Source: Lachnospiraceae bacterium
Lineage (GTDB): Bacteria; Bacillota; Clostridia; Lachnospirales; Lachnospiraceae
NCBI GenBank assembly: GCA_017513125.1
Contig: JAFWDI010000028.1
Location: 45,677-109,676, forward strand
DNA length: 64,000 nt
Reading direction: 5' to 3'
The position numbers and the translations under genes are program-made. The notes below the pieces were generated by a model. It was not told the DNA's origin. It made no database searches and was given only the letters and a program-made list of their open reading frames with translations. Shown here one piece after another: positions 8,121 through 17,222 of the stretch (its first letter is position 1; the number at the start of each line of letters is the position of its first letter).

Positions 8121-9482
8121 ATGTCGGTATTTGCGGAACTGAAGAATAAAGCTTTTTATGCGAAGACCATCCACATCATGGTTCCGGTCCTCGTACAGCA
8201 GATCATCTCGGTCGGCATCGGATTTTTCGACAATGTCATGATCGGAAAGTTCGGTGAGTCGCAGATCGCGGCCGCAGCCCTGTCGAACAACTTTTTTACC
8301 ATTTTCTACTTTATCACGATGGGTCTCGGCAGCGGGGCCATCGTGCTGTCCTCGCAGTTCTGGGGAGCGGGAGAGCGTGAGAAGCTGAAAAATGTCGCGG
8401 CGATCGCGATGCGCATTACACTGGTGATCGGCGTCCTGTTCACTCTGGTCGCTGTGATCGCGCCCGGCGGGGTCCTCAGGATCTTTACGAACATCGACGA
8501 CGTCATCACGGTGGGCCGGGGCTATCTGCGCATCATCGGCATCACGTTCTTTATGATGGGCCTGACGTCTTCGTCGACGTACCTGCTGCGTTCGACAGGA
8601 CAGGTGCGCATCCCGCTGATCAGTTCGATCATCGCGTTCTTCCTGAACATCTTTTTCAACTGGATCTTTATCTTCGGTAAATTCGGGGCTCCGCGGCTCG
8701 AAGTCGTCGGCGCGGGCGTCGGTACGCTGATCGCGCGGGCGTTCGAATGTGCGTTTATCTTCGGGTTCTTCGTCCTGCGCGATAAGAACATCGGCTTCCG
8801 TCTGAAGCATTTCTTCCTGAAAGACCGGGAGCTGACGAAGACCTACATGCGCTACAGTCTGCCGGTCCTGATCAGCGACACGCTGCTGGGCATCGGCATC
8901 TCGCTGCAGTCGGTCATCATCGGCCATCTGAACGCGGCTTTCGTGGCCGCGAACTCGATCACGATGACGATCAATCACGTGGTCACCGTGCTGAACACCG
9001 CGATGGGCGCCGCTTCGGGCGTCGTGATCGGGAACACGGTCGGGACCGGGGATAAGGACAAGGCGTTCCGCGAGGGCACCGCGTTCATCGTGCTCGCTGT
9101 CGCGATCGGCGCCGCCGTTTCCGTACTTTATGCGTTTACTTCGGGATATTACATGCGGATCTACTCGGTCAGCGACGAGACGCTGATGACCGCGAGGGAG
9201 ATCTTCAAGGCGCTGATCCTGATGTCGCCGTTCCAGACCATGGCGTTCGTTACCAGCAAGGGCATCCTGCGCGGCGGCGGAGATACGCGCTTCATGATGT
9301 TCGGCGACATCATCCTGCTGTGGGCCGTGTCGCTGCCTCTGGGCGCGCTCGCGGGCTTCGTGTGGCACCTGCCGCCTTTCTGGATCTATTTCTTCCTTAC
9401 GCTGGAGTACGGCGCGAAGGGCATCCTGTGCCTGATCCGGTTTATAACGAAGAAGTGGATCAAGGTGATCACGGTGACGTGA
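8121..9482 (+). CDS. MATE-family efflux transporter
   Basis: A 453-residue, twelve-helix membrane protein with the two-fold MATE arrangement (VPVLVQQIISVGIGFFDNVM at the start of repeat 1; YSLPVLISDTLLGIGISLQS at the start of repeat 2; LSSQFWGAGE loop). MATE proteins export cationic drugs or metabolites in exchange for Na+ or H+. I choose ATG 8121 because GGGGGAGGAAAG lies just upstream; an earlier in-frame ATG at 8061 has no ribosome site. The gene is closed by a strong terminator. The substrate is unknown. A second MATE gene is at 52.1 kb. Confidence 0.93.
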   Translation: MSVFAELKNKAFYAKTIHIMVPVLVQQIISVGIGFFDNVMIGKFGESQIAAAALSNNFFTIFYFITMGLGSGAIVLSSQFWGAGEREKLKNVAAIAMRITLVIGVLFTLVAVIAPGGVLRIFTNIDDVITVGRGYLRIIGITFFMMGLTSSSTYLLRSTGQVRIPLISSIIAFFLNIFFNWIFIFGKFGAPRLEVVGAGVGTLIARAFECAFIFGFFVLRDKNIGFRLKHFFLKDRELTKTYMRYSLPVLISDTLLGIGISLQSVIIGHLNAAFVAANSITMTINHVVTVLNTAMGAASGVVIGNTVGTGDKDKAFREGTAFIVLAVAIGAAVSVLYAFTSGYYMRIYSVSDETLMTAREIFKALILMSPFQTMAFVTSKGILRGGGDTRFMMFGDIILLWAVSLPLGALAGFVWHLPPFWIYFFLTLEYGAKGILCLIRFITKKWIKVITVT

Positions 9483-9511
9483 TCGGGCAATAGGTTTGAA
9501 TTAATCTCGAG

Positions 9512-9545
9512 AGTGCAGGATCCGTAAAGGGTCCTGCACTTTTTT
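9512..9545 (+). terminator. Rho-independent terminator after the first MATE gene
   Basis: A nine-base perfect stem AGTGCAGGA/TCCTGCACT is followed by TTTTTT. Confidence 0.9.
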
Positions 9546-9559
9546 GCGCGCTGCATTCA

Positions 9560-9588
9560 TTGTCAGGCCGCACGGGTTCTGGTAAAAT
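9560..9588 (+). promoter_or_regulatory. Strong promoter of the AOR cluster
   Basis: TTGTCA (9560-9565), a 17-base spacer ending in TGG, and TAAAAT (9583-9588) give 5/6 matches to both hexamers plus an extended -10. It sits right after a terminator and about 44 bases before the ferredoxin gene. Confidence 0.7.
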
Positions 9589-9631
9589 TTTCAAAGGAGA
9601 TTCTAAGACCCCGAATAACAGGAGGAACTGT

Positions 9632-10135
9632 ATGCCTGAAGAATACGGAAACCACATCGTCCAGTACTCTCCCGAGTATTCGCTGTGCACGGGCTGTGTG
9701 TCGTGCACGATCATGTGCGGGCTGACCCATGAGGGCTTTACCGGCCGCGGAAACAGCCGCATCCAGGTCGTGCTCGGAACGCGCTCGCTGATCCATCAGA
9801 TCGCGGCATGCCAGCAGTGCCTGGATCATCCCTGCTACGAGGCATGCCCGAAGCAGGACGAAGCCATGTGCATCGACCCGGAGAGCGGGATCGTCTATAT
9901 CGACGAGGAACACTGCGTCGGCTGCGGAGCGTGTCAGAGAAGTTGTAAGTTCACGCCTTCCCGCATCGCGATGAAGAAGGATCATGACCGCAGAAAGTGG
10001 AAGGCGGTCAAGTGCGACCTCTGCCGCGGAAACCCCGAGGGCCCGCAGTGCATCAAATGGTGCCCGGTGCAGTGCCTGGGCCTCAGCGACGAGAGCCAGC
10101 TGTGCCCGGACGGCATGCGTCCGGAAGGAATGTGA
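9632..10135 (+). CDS. Four-cluster ferredoxin-like electron-transfer subunit
   Basis: The 167-residue protein has the cysteine pattern of DmsB/HycB/CooF-type proteins: CTGCVSCTIMC, CQQCLDHPCYEAC, CVGCGACQRSC and CDLC...CIKWC, enough for up to four [4Fe-4S] clusters. It most likely passes electrons to or from the AOR-family enzyme encoded 12 bases downstream. No signal peptide is seen, so it is cytosolic. The start at 9632 follows ACAGGAGGAACTG; an upstream in-frame ATG at 9560 overlaps the promoter -35 and cannot be used by that transcript. Confidence 0.9.
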   Translation: MPEEYGNHIVQYSPEYSLCTGCVSCTIMCGLTHEGFTGRGNSRIQVVLGTRSLIHQIAACQQCLDHPCYEACPKQDEAMCIDPESGIVYIDEEHCVGCGACQRSCKFTPSRIAMKKDHDRRKWKAVKCDLCRGNPEGPQCIKWCPVQCLGLSDESQLCPDGMRPEGM

Positions 10136-10147
10136 GGAGGGTGAGAT

Positions 10148-12328
10148 ATGCCGAATTACACGAAGAACGACGTCCTGGAGAACCCTTCGAACACCCGCGG
10201 ACTGCTGGGATACTGCGGGAAGATCGCCCGCATCGACCTGACGACCGGAGAGATCTCGAGCCTGGACACCTATCAGTACGTTCCGAAGTACGTGGGCGGG
10301 CGGATGATCATCCACCGCATCTTCTGGGACGAGGTGAAGCCCGGCACGGGAGCCCTCGACGAAGGGAATAAATTCATTTTCATGAACGGTCCCACGACCG
10401 GTACGGGCATTCCGGCCGGCGGACGGAGCGCGGCCTGTGCGATCGGCGCGAGCGTGCTCCCGGAACAGTTTACGTTCGGAAACATCGGCGGGTGGTTCGC
10501 CACCGAGCTGAAGTATGCGGGCTATGACGGCTTCATCATTCAGGGTAAGGCCGCCGCGCCCAGCATCATTAAGATCGAGGACGACCGGATCGAGATCCTC
10601 CCGGCGGACGACCTCTGGGGACTGCGCGTCCACCAGACGCAGGCGGCGCTCGAGGAGAAGTTCGGCCATGACTTTAAGTCGATGGTCATCGGCCCGGCCG
10701 GCGAGAACCTGGTCCGCATCGCGAGCATCACGTCGGCGAATGACTGCGCGCTGGCCAAAGGCGGTTTCGGCGCGGTCTGGGGCAGCAAGAACCTGAAGGC
10801 CGTCACCGTACACGGGACCGGCGTGGTGGTGCCGGCGGACATTGAGAAGATCGGGCACCTGCGCCTGAACATGAATAACCCGAGCATGTCGCCGTCGCCG
10901 GTGCTGCACCTGGATAAGTTCGGCGTGCCCGGCAGCGAGTTCGACGTGAAGTACGACAGGGGCAATGTCGCCTGCAGCCCCGGCTGCAACCAGCGCTGCA
11001 ACTGCCTGCTGATCGGCGGGGAGAACGCGTTCGACGACGAGAAGGTGAATCACATCGAGAAGTGCGTCAGCGGCAGCACCTACGTCTGGAGCACGGACAT
11101 CCCCGGCACGGTCGGACAGTTCTGGCCGTCGGAGAAGAACTACTGCGCGCCCTGCAAGCTCCTGGGCCGCGACTTTCCGGTGCCGGACTTCGAGGATCCG
11201 TACTTCGAGGAGCAGGGCAAGGTCATCCTGCCCGACGTCTATAACCTCTGGAAGGCTGACTGGAGAAAAGGCACATGGATCAATGACATGTGCAACGACT
11301 ACGGCATTGACAAATGGGAGATTGACGTCTGGCTCCAGACCTGGATCGGCATGGGCGTGAAGGAAGGCTTGTTCGACGACATGGATCTGGGCACCGGCAT
11401 GGAAGTCGACGTGGACAGCCCTGAGTTCTTTAAGGAGTTCATCACGAACCTCGTGTACCGGAAGGGTTACTGGGGGAACCTGTTCGCCGAGGGCATGGCC
11501 CGCGCGATTCGCGAGATGGGCTATGACAGGTACAGCGACACGATCTTCCACGGGCGCTTCTCGAACGAGCTGGGAGGAGAGCGTCTGGATCTGCCGGTCA
11601 GCCTCGAGGGCGGCTGGGGCCAGAGCGTGCACTGGCAGGGCCGCGGCTATGAGGGCGCGGTCGAGATGCCGACCTGGCTGGCGGCGAACTTCATCCGCAT
11701 GACTTCGTCGCGCGACTCGAACACCGTGGAGCATTTCCACAGCCGGATCGAGTATCATGCGGAGGCGATGGCGGATCCCTATCACAGCCCGGGTCTGATC
11801 AAGTCGATCATAAACGTCCAGAACAATGCCGAGATCAAGGACTCCGTGATGAGCTGCGAGTGGCAGAGCCCGCATCCCTGGTGGCCGACCATGGAGGCGG
11901 AGATGTACGCCGCGGCGACGGGATATCCGATGACCGCGGAGGAGCTTTATGACGCCGCGTATCGCTCGAAGCTGCTGATGCGGGCCATCTTCATCCGGAA
12001 CCACGGGCGGACCCGCAGGATGGAGATCGAACAGGTCTGGCGCGTCATGGTCATTCCGGACTCCTGGAACCAGACCGCGGACTGGCAGCAGTGGAACGAG
12101 TTCGTGGATCTGCTGTACGATGAGCGCGGCTGGGACCGCGAGACCGGCTGGCCGTACCGCGAGACCTATGAGAAGTACGGGCTGAAGGACGTGGCGGACG
12201 AGATGGAGGCGCTGGGCTTCCTGCCGGAGCGCCCGGCCGAGCCGTGGCACGATTACGGCGAGCCGCCGTTCGTGAAGTTCGTCGAGAACCGCGCGCGCGA
12301 AGCCGCGGAACGCGGGGAAGCGGAGTGA
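10148..12328 (+). CDS. Aldehyde ferredoxin oxidoreductase family protein (tungsten-type)
   Basis: The 726-residue protein matches the AOR family: N-terminal GKIARIDLTTGEI and the VGGRMI strand, GGWFATELKYAGYDGFIIQG, the pterin-binding GAVWGSKNLKAV, and a C-terminal end (GWDRETGWPYRETYEKYGL) resembling E. coli YdhV and BamB/WOR5-like members. These enzymes carry a tungsto- or molybdo-bispterin and one [4Fe-4S] cluster and act on aldehydes or acyl-CoA-type substrates. The cluster motif here is C276-x3-C280-x3-C284-x-C286, one residue longer than the C-x2-C-x3-C I know from YdhV, and a further CAPC lies at 333-336. The partner ferredoxin is upstream and FdhD downstream. The physiological substrate is unknown. 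Confidence 0.9.
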   Translation: MPNYTKNDVLENPSNTRGLLGYCGKIARIDLTTGEISSLDTYQYVPKYVGGRMIIHRIFWDEVKPGTGALDEGNKFIFMNGPTTGTGIPAGGRSAACAIGASVLPEQFTFGNIGGWFATELKYAGYDGFIIQGKAAAPSIIKIEDDRIEILPADDLWGLRVHQTQAALEEKFGHDFKSMVIGPAGENLVRIASITSANDCALAKGGFGAVWGSKNLKAVTVHGTGVVVPADIEKIGHLRLNMNNPSMSPSPVLHLDKFGVPGSEFDVKYDRGNVACSPGCNQRCNCLLIGGENAFDDEKVNHIEKCVSGSTYVWSTDIPGTVGQFWPSEKNYCAPCKLLGRDFPVPDFEDPYFEEQGKVILPDVYNLWKADWRKGTWINDMCNDYGIDKWEIDVWLQTWIGMGVKEGLFDDMDLGTGMEVDVDSPEFFKEFITNLVYRKGYWGNLFAEGMARAIREMGYDRYSDTIFHGRFSNELGGERLDLPVSLEGGWGQSVHWQGRGYEGAVEMPTWLAANFIRMTSSRDSNTVEHFHSRIEYHAEAMADPYHSPGLIKSIINVQNNAEIKDSVMSCEWQSPHPWWPTMEAEMYAAATGYPMTAEELYDAAYRSKLLMRAIFIRNHGRTRRMEIEQVWRVMVIPDSWNQTADWQQWNEFVDLLYDERGWDRETGWPYRETYEKYGLKDVADEMEALGFLPERPAEPWHDYGEPPFVKFVENRAREAAERGEAE

Positions 12329-12370
12329 TCGCCCTGCGTCCGGAGTGAGTGTTCGGGATACGGAGCTGAT

Positions 12371-13147
12371 ATGAGAATCGATGACCGGTTTACCGGGAAG
12401 GAGCAGGTCTTTCGTACGGCCGCGTGCGGACCGGCGGGGACCTGCTCCGTGACACTTATACAGGAGCATGAAACAGAGATCTTCGTGAACGGGGAACTCC
12501 TGGCGAAACTCGTCTGCACGGCGGAACACCTGGCTGAGATGGCCCTGGGACATTTGATCTCGGAGGGCGTGTTCCGGTCTGCGGATGACATGGACGTTCT
12601 GATCGTGAGCCCTGACGGGCGCCGTGTGGACGTGAGCGGAAAAACCGCTTCATGCGGGGAAGCCGGAGGAACGCTGCCTGTCGGCGGAAACTCTGCGGTT
12701 CGTCCGCTCTGCGGGAGCGCAGAGGACCGGACGGCGGAAGATTTTCTGCAGCGGCTGGCACATGCCGCCGCGGAACGGTTTTCGAAGGATATGCCGCTTC
12801 ATAAGGAGACGCGTTCCACGCACTGCGCGTTTCTGATGCGGGGTACGGAAACGGTGTTCGAGACGGAAGATATCAGCCGGCACAGCGCGATGGATAAAGT
12901 GATCGGCCGGCTGGTCATTTCCGGCATACCCGCAGAAGAGACCGCTGTGTTCATCAGCGGGCGGGTCCCCGCGGACGTGGTCCGAAAGACCGTTCGGGCG
13001 GGCGTTCCGGTGCTCATGAGCAAGGAACTCCCCACGAAAGAGGCGGTCAGGCTGGCGGGGCGATATGGGCTGACGCTGCTGAGTCAGGTGACATTGGGCG
13101 GGTTTTTGACATTTTCGGAAGGGGCCTCCGGCAGGCTTTCCGGATGA
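12371..13147 (+). CDS. fdhD: FdhD-family molybdenum/tungsten cofactor sulfurtransferase
   Basis: FdhD passes sulfur from IscS-type desulfurases to the bis-pterin cofactor of formate dehydrogenases. Family marks seen are LAKLVCTAEHLAEMALGHL, the EDISRHSAMDKVIG block (canonical EDVGRHNAVDKV) and VLMSKELPTKEAVRLA. The usual CxxC sulfur-carrying site appears as C95-G-E-A98, so only the first Cys remains. The gene lies 42 bases after the AOR gene and no formate dehydrogenase is in the window, which suggests a role in maturing the AOR-like enzyme. Its last 64 bases overlap the 3' end of the convergent SNF2 gene. Confidence 0.85.
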   Translation: MRIDDRFTGKEQVFRTAACGPAGTCSVTLIQEHETEIFVNGELLAKLVCTAEHLAEMALGHLISEGVFRSADDMDVLIVSPDGRRVDVSGKTASCGEAGGTLPVGGNSAVRPLCGSAEDRTAEDFLQRLAHAAAERFSKDMPLHKETRSTHCAFLMRGTETVFETEDISRHSAMDKVIGRLVISGIPAEETAVFISGRVPADVVRKTVRAGVPVLMSKELPTKEAVRLAGRYGLTLLSQVTLGGFLTFSEGASGRLSG

Positions 13148-15303
13148 TCTGCCGGAGTTTCTTCGATACCGGCTTCTTTTCGCAGGCGTTCTTCCTCTTT
13201 CGCGAGGATGTCCGCCTGTTCTTTCTTATCCAACTCGAGATCCTTTTCGGCAGCGACCGAATCGTCGGCAAATTCGTCGAAGATATGCTGCTTTTCGGCC
13301 AGCAGTTCCGTGATTCGCTCATCGACCGTGCCCGGGCAGAGCAGCCGGTAGACCAGGACGTTTCGACTCTGGCCCATGCGGTAGGCGCGGGAGATGGCCT
13401 GGTTTTCGGTCGAGGGTTTCAGCTGCGGTTCGGCGATGATCACGACGCTCGCGGACTGGATGTTCAGGCCGGTGCCTCCGGAGATGATCTGCGCGAGCAG
13501 GACTTTTCCGGCGGGCGCCTCGTCGAATTCGTCAATGATCTCCTGACGCCGCTCCGGCGGGACGGAGCCGGTGATCGGTTCTGTCCCGGCATCGCCGAGC
13601 ATGGCAGCGGCCTTCGCGATCGTGTCGAGGAAGAAGGAGAAGACGATGACCTTCCGTCCGTCCTCGGCAGCCTCGTCGATGATCTCTTTCATGCGGCATG
13701 CCTTCGAGGAAAACTCCGGATCTTCCACAGACCAGGAGACCCGCCTGGCGTCGGCAAAATCCTTTCTCATGACCGCATCCGCATACGCGGCTTTTTCTTC
13801 CCGGTGCTCGAGCGGGCACCATTCCTTCGTCTCGGTCTTATCGGGAAGCTCGGTCAGGACGTCCGCGCGCTTTCTGCGGTAGTATGCCGGCGCGACCGCT
13901 TCCCGGAACTGTTCGGACTTCGCGAGCGTCTGCAGCGAGCGCGCCTTCGCGGCGACTTCCGGCTGCAGCATGTCGAGCAGAACGGTCATCTCGTCGACCC
14001 GGTTTTCGAGCGCTGTGCCGGTCATAAACAGCCGCCGGCCGGTGCTCTCCGCAAGCTTCGCGACGGACCGCGTGCGCAGCGCTTCCGGATTTTTAATATA
14101 ATGCGCCTCATCGACCGTGAGCATCGCATAGCGGAAGTCTTCCGGGAGCGTGAGATTGTCCGTCGTCTCATAATTCGTGACTGCGACCCCGCCGTTTTCG
14201 ATCCAGTCCTCCAGCGCCGCGTCGCGCTTCGATCCGTAGATCTTTACGGGACGAAGGGTGCTGTGCTTTTCGAGCTCACGGCACCAGTTTTCGAGCACGC
14301 TCGCGGGACACACGACGAAAAAGTGCGTCTGTCCGGTGTTTCGCAGCGAGACCATCGCGGCGATCGCCTGCACGGTCTTTCCCAGTCCCATTTCGTCGCC
14401 GAGAAGGACATTTTCCTGATGCAGGATATATTTGACGCCCCATTCCTGATAGCGGCGCAGCGTGCACTTCAGGCCTTCCGGGAAGAAGACCTCGCTGCGG
14501 ACCTGTTCCGCAAGCTCGCCGGGCAGCCCGTAGAGCTCATCGCCGGCTGCCAGCTCGGGCAGGAGCTCCTCAAAGAGGACGGCGTACTCCGCGGTAAACG
14601 CCGTAAAGTCGTCCATGGCCATTTTGTCGTTCACCTGGCGCAGCTTCGGAAGCAGGTGAACGGCTTTCTTCGCGTCTTCGAAAAGCTCCGTTTTCTGCAG
14701 CGCGACCAGCGTATCCCAGGCTTCCTCGGCGCGGGCCTTCTGTTCGTCGGACGTGCGCATCCAGCCGACGGTCGTTTCCGCCGGAAACAGCGCCTGCAGT
14801 GCGGGGAGCGCCTGCGGCCGGTACAGCCCGTCGATCGTGCGGCAGACTTCGAACACGGTCTTTGCGTGGCGGTGAACGTAGAGCGCACGGATCAGCCGGC
14901 GCATGTCGTCCGATGTGTCGTCCGCGCTCAGCCGGACGCGGATGCCGTCGCGGGCCTGTTTCGCGATCTCGTTCGCGGCAGCCTTGATCTCTTTCGCGCG
15001 GTCCTCGCTGATGCCGTTCAGTGCGGTCAATGCTGCGGTCGGAGCCGTGATCAGCTCCGCGGCGGAAGAGTATCCGGCGTCGGTCAGCGTCTTCACGCGA
15101 AGTCCCGGAATCTCACGCGAGAGCTCGCTGACCGGGATGCCGCGCAGGACTGCCATGAGTTCCCGTGCGATCACCCCCCGCGAAGCTTCGCGGACTTCGT
15201 TTTTAATATGCTCGCTTTCTTTGACAGCGTCAGCGAGCCCGTCGAGAACCGCGGTGTGGTTCTCCGTCAGGATCTTCGCGTGTCCGGGAATGATCTTGGT
15301 CAT
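13084..15303 (-). CDS. SNF2-family helicase-like ATPase
   Basis: The 739-residue protein has a helix-hairpin-helix-like N-terminal part (LRVKTLTDAGYSSAAELI, then LNGISEDRAKEIK, about residues 65-110), then the SWI2/SNF2 motor: Walker A GDEMGLGKT, Walker B DEAHYIKNP, motif III MTGTALENR and the C-terminal lobe with SGGTGLNIQ and QAISRAYRMGQ. Such enzymes translocate on double-stranded DNA, often during transcription or repair. The C-terminal tail is Lys/Glu-rich. The start follows AAAGGAG with a promoter further upstream. It is a single gene, convergent with fdhD. The precise role is unknown. Confidence 0.92.
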   Translation of the reverse strand: MTKIIPGHAKILTENHTAVLDGLADAVKESEHIKNEVREASRGVIARELMAVLRGIPVSELSREIPGLRVKTLTDAGYSSAAELITAPTAALTALNGISEDRAKEIKAAANEIAKQARDGIRVRLSADDTSDDMRRLIRALYVHRHAKTVFEVCRTIDGLYRPQALPALQALFPAETTVGWMRTSDEQKARAEEAWDTLVALQKTELFEDAKKAVHLLPKLRQVNDKMAMDDFTAFTAEYAVLFEELLPELAAGDELYGLPGELAEQVRSEVFFPEGLKCTLRRYQEWGVKYILHQENVLLGDEMGLGKTVQAIAAMVSLRNTGQTHFFVVCPASVLENWCRELEKHSTLRPVKIYGSKRDAALEDWIENGGVAVTNYETTDNLTLPEDFRYAMLTVDEAHYIKNPEALRTRSVAKLAESTGRRLFMTGTALENRVDEMTVLLDMLQPEVAAKARSLQTLAKSEQFREAVAPAYYRRKRADVLTELPDKTETKEWCPLEHREEKAAYADAVMRKDFADARRVSWSVEDPEFSSKACRMKEIIDEAAEDGRKVIVFSFFLDTIAKAAAMLGDAGTEPITGSVPPERRQEIIDEFDEAPAGKVLLAQIISGGTGLNIQSASVVIIAEPQLKPSTENQAISRAYRMGQSRNVLVYRLLCPGTVDERITELLAEKQHIFDEFADDSVAAEKDLELDKKEQADILAKEEERLRKEAGIEETPADHPESLPEAPSENVKNPPNVT

Positions 15304-15383
15304 GTACGGCTCCTTTCGGGTGACCGGTCAGGCGGCTGCGTGCCTGACACCGGAAATGGGGATATGCCTGTTCTCACTTATTC

Positions 15384-15412
15384 ATTATAAAACCAAACGG
15401 GACCGGTGTGGA
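15384..15412 (-). promoter_or_regulatory. Probable promoter of the SNF2 gene
   Basis: On the minus strand TCCACA (15412-15407) and a perfect TATAAT (15389-15384) are 17 bases apart, about 75 bases before the start codon. Confidence 0.5.
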
Positions 15413-15528
15413 TATTTGTTTGGGGAACACCGAACCAGGAGAATATTCATAATACAGGAGTAAAATCTGGAAGTATATCAAAATAAATTGTAAAACTGTA
15501 AAATCGATAAAAATATCTTAATAATTAA

Positions 15529-15557
15529 TTGACTAATTCTGATAATAATATTAAATT
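15529..15557 (+). promoter_or_regulatory. Probable promoter of the symporter gene
   Basis: TTGACT (15529-15534) and TAAATT (15552-15557) are 17 bases apart. The leader would be about 155 bases and contain the stem-loop at 15650-15682. Overlapping AT-rich hexamers make the exact -10 uncertain. Confidence 0.45.
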
Positions 15558-15719
15558 TCCATATAAGAGGATTTGTAAAATATTTTATGCGGACCCTGTG
15601 CCGTTTGCATTATTTCCCAAATTTCGAAAAGGATGTATGAACTTAAGCGCTTCGACATTTCGGCTGCAGCGGTACGTCGAAGGCTGAAAAACAGTTAAAA
15701 AGGTATTAAGGAGGTTTCA

Positions 15720-17189
15720 ATGAGTATGGATCAAGAAGGCAACATTTTAGAAGAAGAAGTCACTCAGCCTGATCCGGTACCCGAAGAGACGCCAGCTGAC
15801 GGCGGACAGCCCGGGACCAGGAAGGGCCTCACCACGGCGCTGAAGACTTTCTTCGGCGTGGGCGACTGCGGCTTCGTCCTGATGAGTAACGTCGAGACGT
15901 TCTACTTCATGACGTTCCTGACCGACTTTGCGATGTTCGCACCGGCGATCGCCGCTGTGATCAACTCGGTCTTTTCGATCGTGGATGCGTGCCTGTCCTG
16001 GATCTACGGCGGCATCATCAACAGAGTCAAAGCCCGCCGCTGGGGACGTTATCGTTCCTGGATGGTCATGACTCCCTGGATCGTGCCGTTCATTTTCGCC
16101 TGCCAGTTCCTGCGCATTGGCGATAATGAGACGCTTTCCGCGGTCCTTATCATCATCGCGGCCATCGTTTCGCACATCATCTGGAACTTCGGTTATGTGG
16201 CGAACCTGGCACTGATCAACGTTGTCGGCCAGACCCCCGAAGGAAAAGCGACCCTGGCCTCTTCGAGAGCGACCTGGAACAACATCGGCGGACTTCTGTT
16301 CTCCTATCTGGGACTGCCTTTCGCTACGCTGCTGGGCAGCAAGATCGGTGAGAGAAACCAGTGGGCGGCCGCCGCGTTCATCCTTGGCTGGCTGATGGTC
16401 CTCGGTTACTATGCGCACTTCCGCATGACGAAGGGCTACGAAGAGCAGGAGACCGGCGAAGACGCAGCTGCCCGTGCGGCTGCGGCGAGAAACCGGATCA
16501 GCCTTCCTACGATGATGAAGGCCCTGTTCCAGAACCCGCACCTGATCCTGCTGATCATCGCCGACCTCGCGAAGTGGAGCGTGAACTTCGTTTCTTCCGC
16601 TTCCGCGATCTACTACTTCCGTGACGCCGCGGGCAATCCCGGACTGATGGTTCCCTACGCGCTGGTCATCGCCATCGCGGCGATCGTGGGCGCCTACATC
16701 AGCCGGTTCATCGCTGCGAAGATCTCGACCCGCACGACGGCTATCATTGCCTATGCCGGCATGACCGTCTTCCTGTTCGCGATCTATGCTGCGTACGCGA
16801 ACCCGATCGCAGTCATCGGCCTGATCGCATGCGCGAGATTCTTCTATGGTATCGCGTTTGCCATGACCCCTGCTCTGTATGCCGACACCGTGGTCTACTC
16901 GACCTGGAAGACCGGCCAGAACGCATCCGGATGGATCATGGGCCTGCAGAACCTTCCTCTGAAGATCGCGATCTTCCTGCGCGGCGTCATCATCGGTGCC
17001 GTTCTGGTCAGCGTCGGCTGGGTCTCGGGCATTACGCTGGAAGGCACTGCCCGCCAGACCATGACGATCTCCTTTGCGGTCGTTCCTGCGGTCATGTGCC
17101 TTGTCGGCCTCGTGATCCTGATCTTCGGTTTCCGCCTTACGAAGAAGAAGGTGGAACAGTATCAGGCAGAGATCGACGCCAGACAGTAA
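15720..17189 (+). CDS. GPH-family (MFS) sugar:cation symporter
   Basis: The 489-residue product has about twelve membrane helices and the hallmarks of glycoside-pentoside-hexuronide symporters: FFGVGDCGFVLMSNVETFYFM at the first helix, DACLSWIYGGIINR with the helix 2 Asp, and a GRYRSWM loop. These carry sugars or glucuronides with Na+ or H+. A 38-residue acidic cytosolic N-terminus precedes the first helix. AAGGAGG lies just before the ATG. No sugar-metabolism gene is adjacent, so the substrate is open. A strong terminator follows. Confidence 0.88.
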   Translation: MSMDQEGNILEEEVTQPDPVPEETPADGGQPGTRKGLTTALKTFFGVGDCGFVLMSNVETFYFMTFLTDFAMFAPAIAAVINSVFSIVDACLSWIYGGIINRVKARRWGRYRSWMVMTPWIVPFIFACQFLRIGDNETLSAVLIIIAAIVSHIIWNFGYVANLALINVVGQTPEGKATLASSRATWNNIGGLLFSYLGLPFATLLGSKIGERNQWAAAAFILGWLMVLGYYAHFRMTKGYEEQETGEDAAARAAAARNRISLPTMMKALFQNPHLILLIIADLAKWSVNFVSSASAIYYFRDAAGNPGLMVPYALVIAIAAIVGAYISRFIAAKISTRTTAIIAYAGMTVFLFAIYAAYANPIAVIGLIACARFFYGIAFAMTPALYADTVVYSTWKTGQNASGWIMGLQNLPLKIAIFLRGVIIGAVLVSVGWVSGITLEGTARQTMTISFAVVPAVMCLVGLVILIFGFRLTKKKVEQYQAEIDARQ

Positions 17190-17222
17190 TCGTTTCCAGA
17201 AGATCTCTGCAGCGGATCGCAT

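Larger units (their letters stand above)
15304..15719. other. AT-rich divergent regulatory region
   Basis: This 416-base gap has no gene. Its centre (about 15440-15600) is far more AT-rich than anything else in the window. It separates the divergent SNF2 and symporter genes, holds a promoter for each and carries a stem-loop (CTTCGAC at 15650-15656 with GTCGAAG at 15676-15682) in the symporter leader. Confidence 0.75.

Noticed and set aside
8023..8142. Small Cys-containing frame (MLHKCVDCDFQAAC) upstream of the first MATE gene
   Set aside because: Its ATG overlaps the likely -10, so it would not be in the transcript, and it overlaps the MATE start out of frame.
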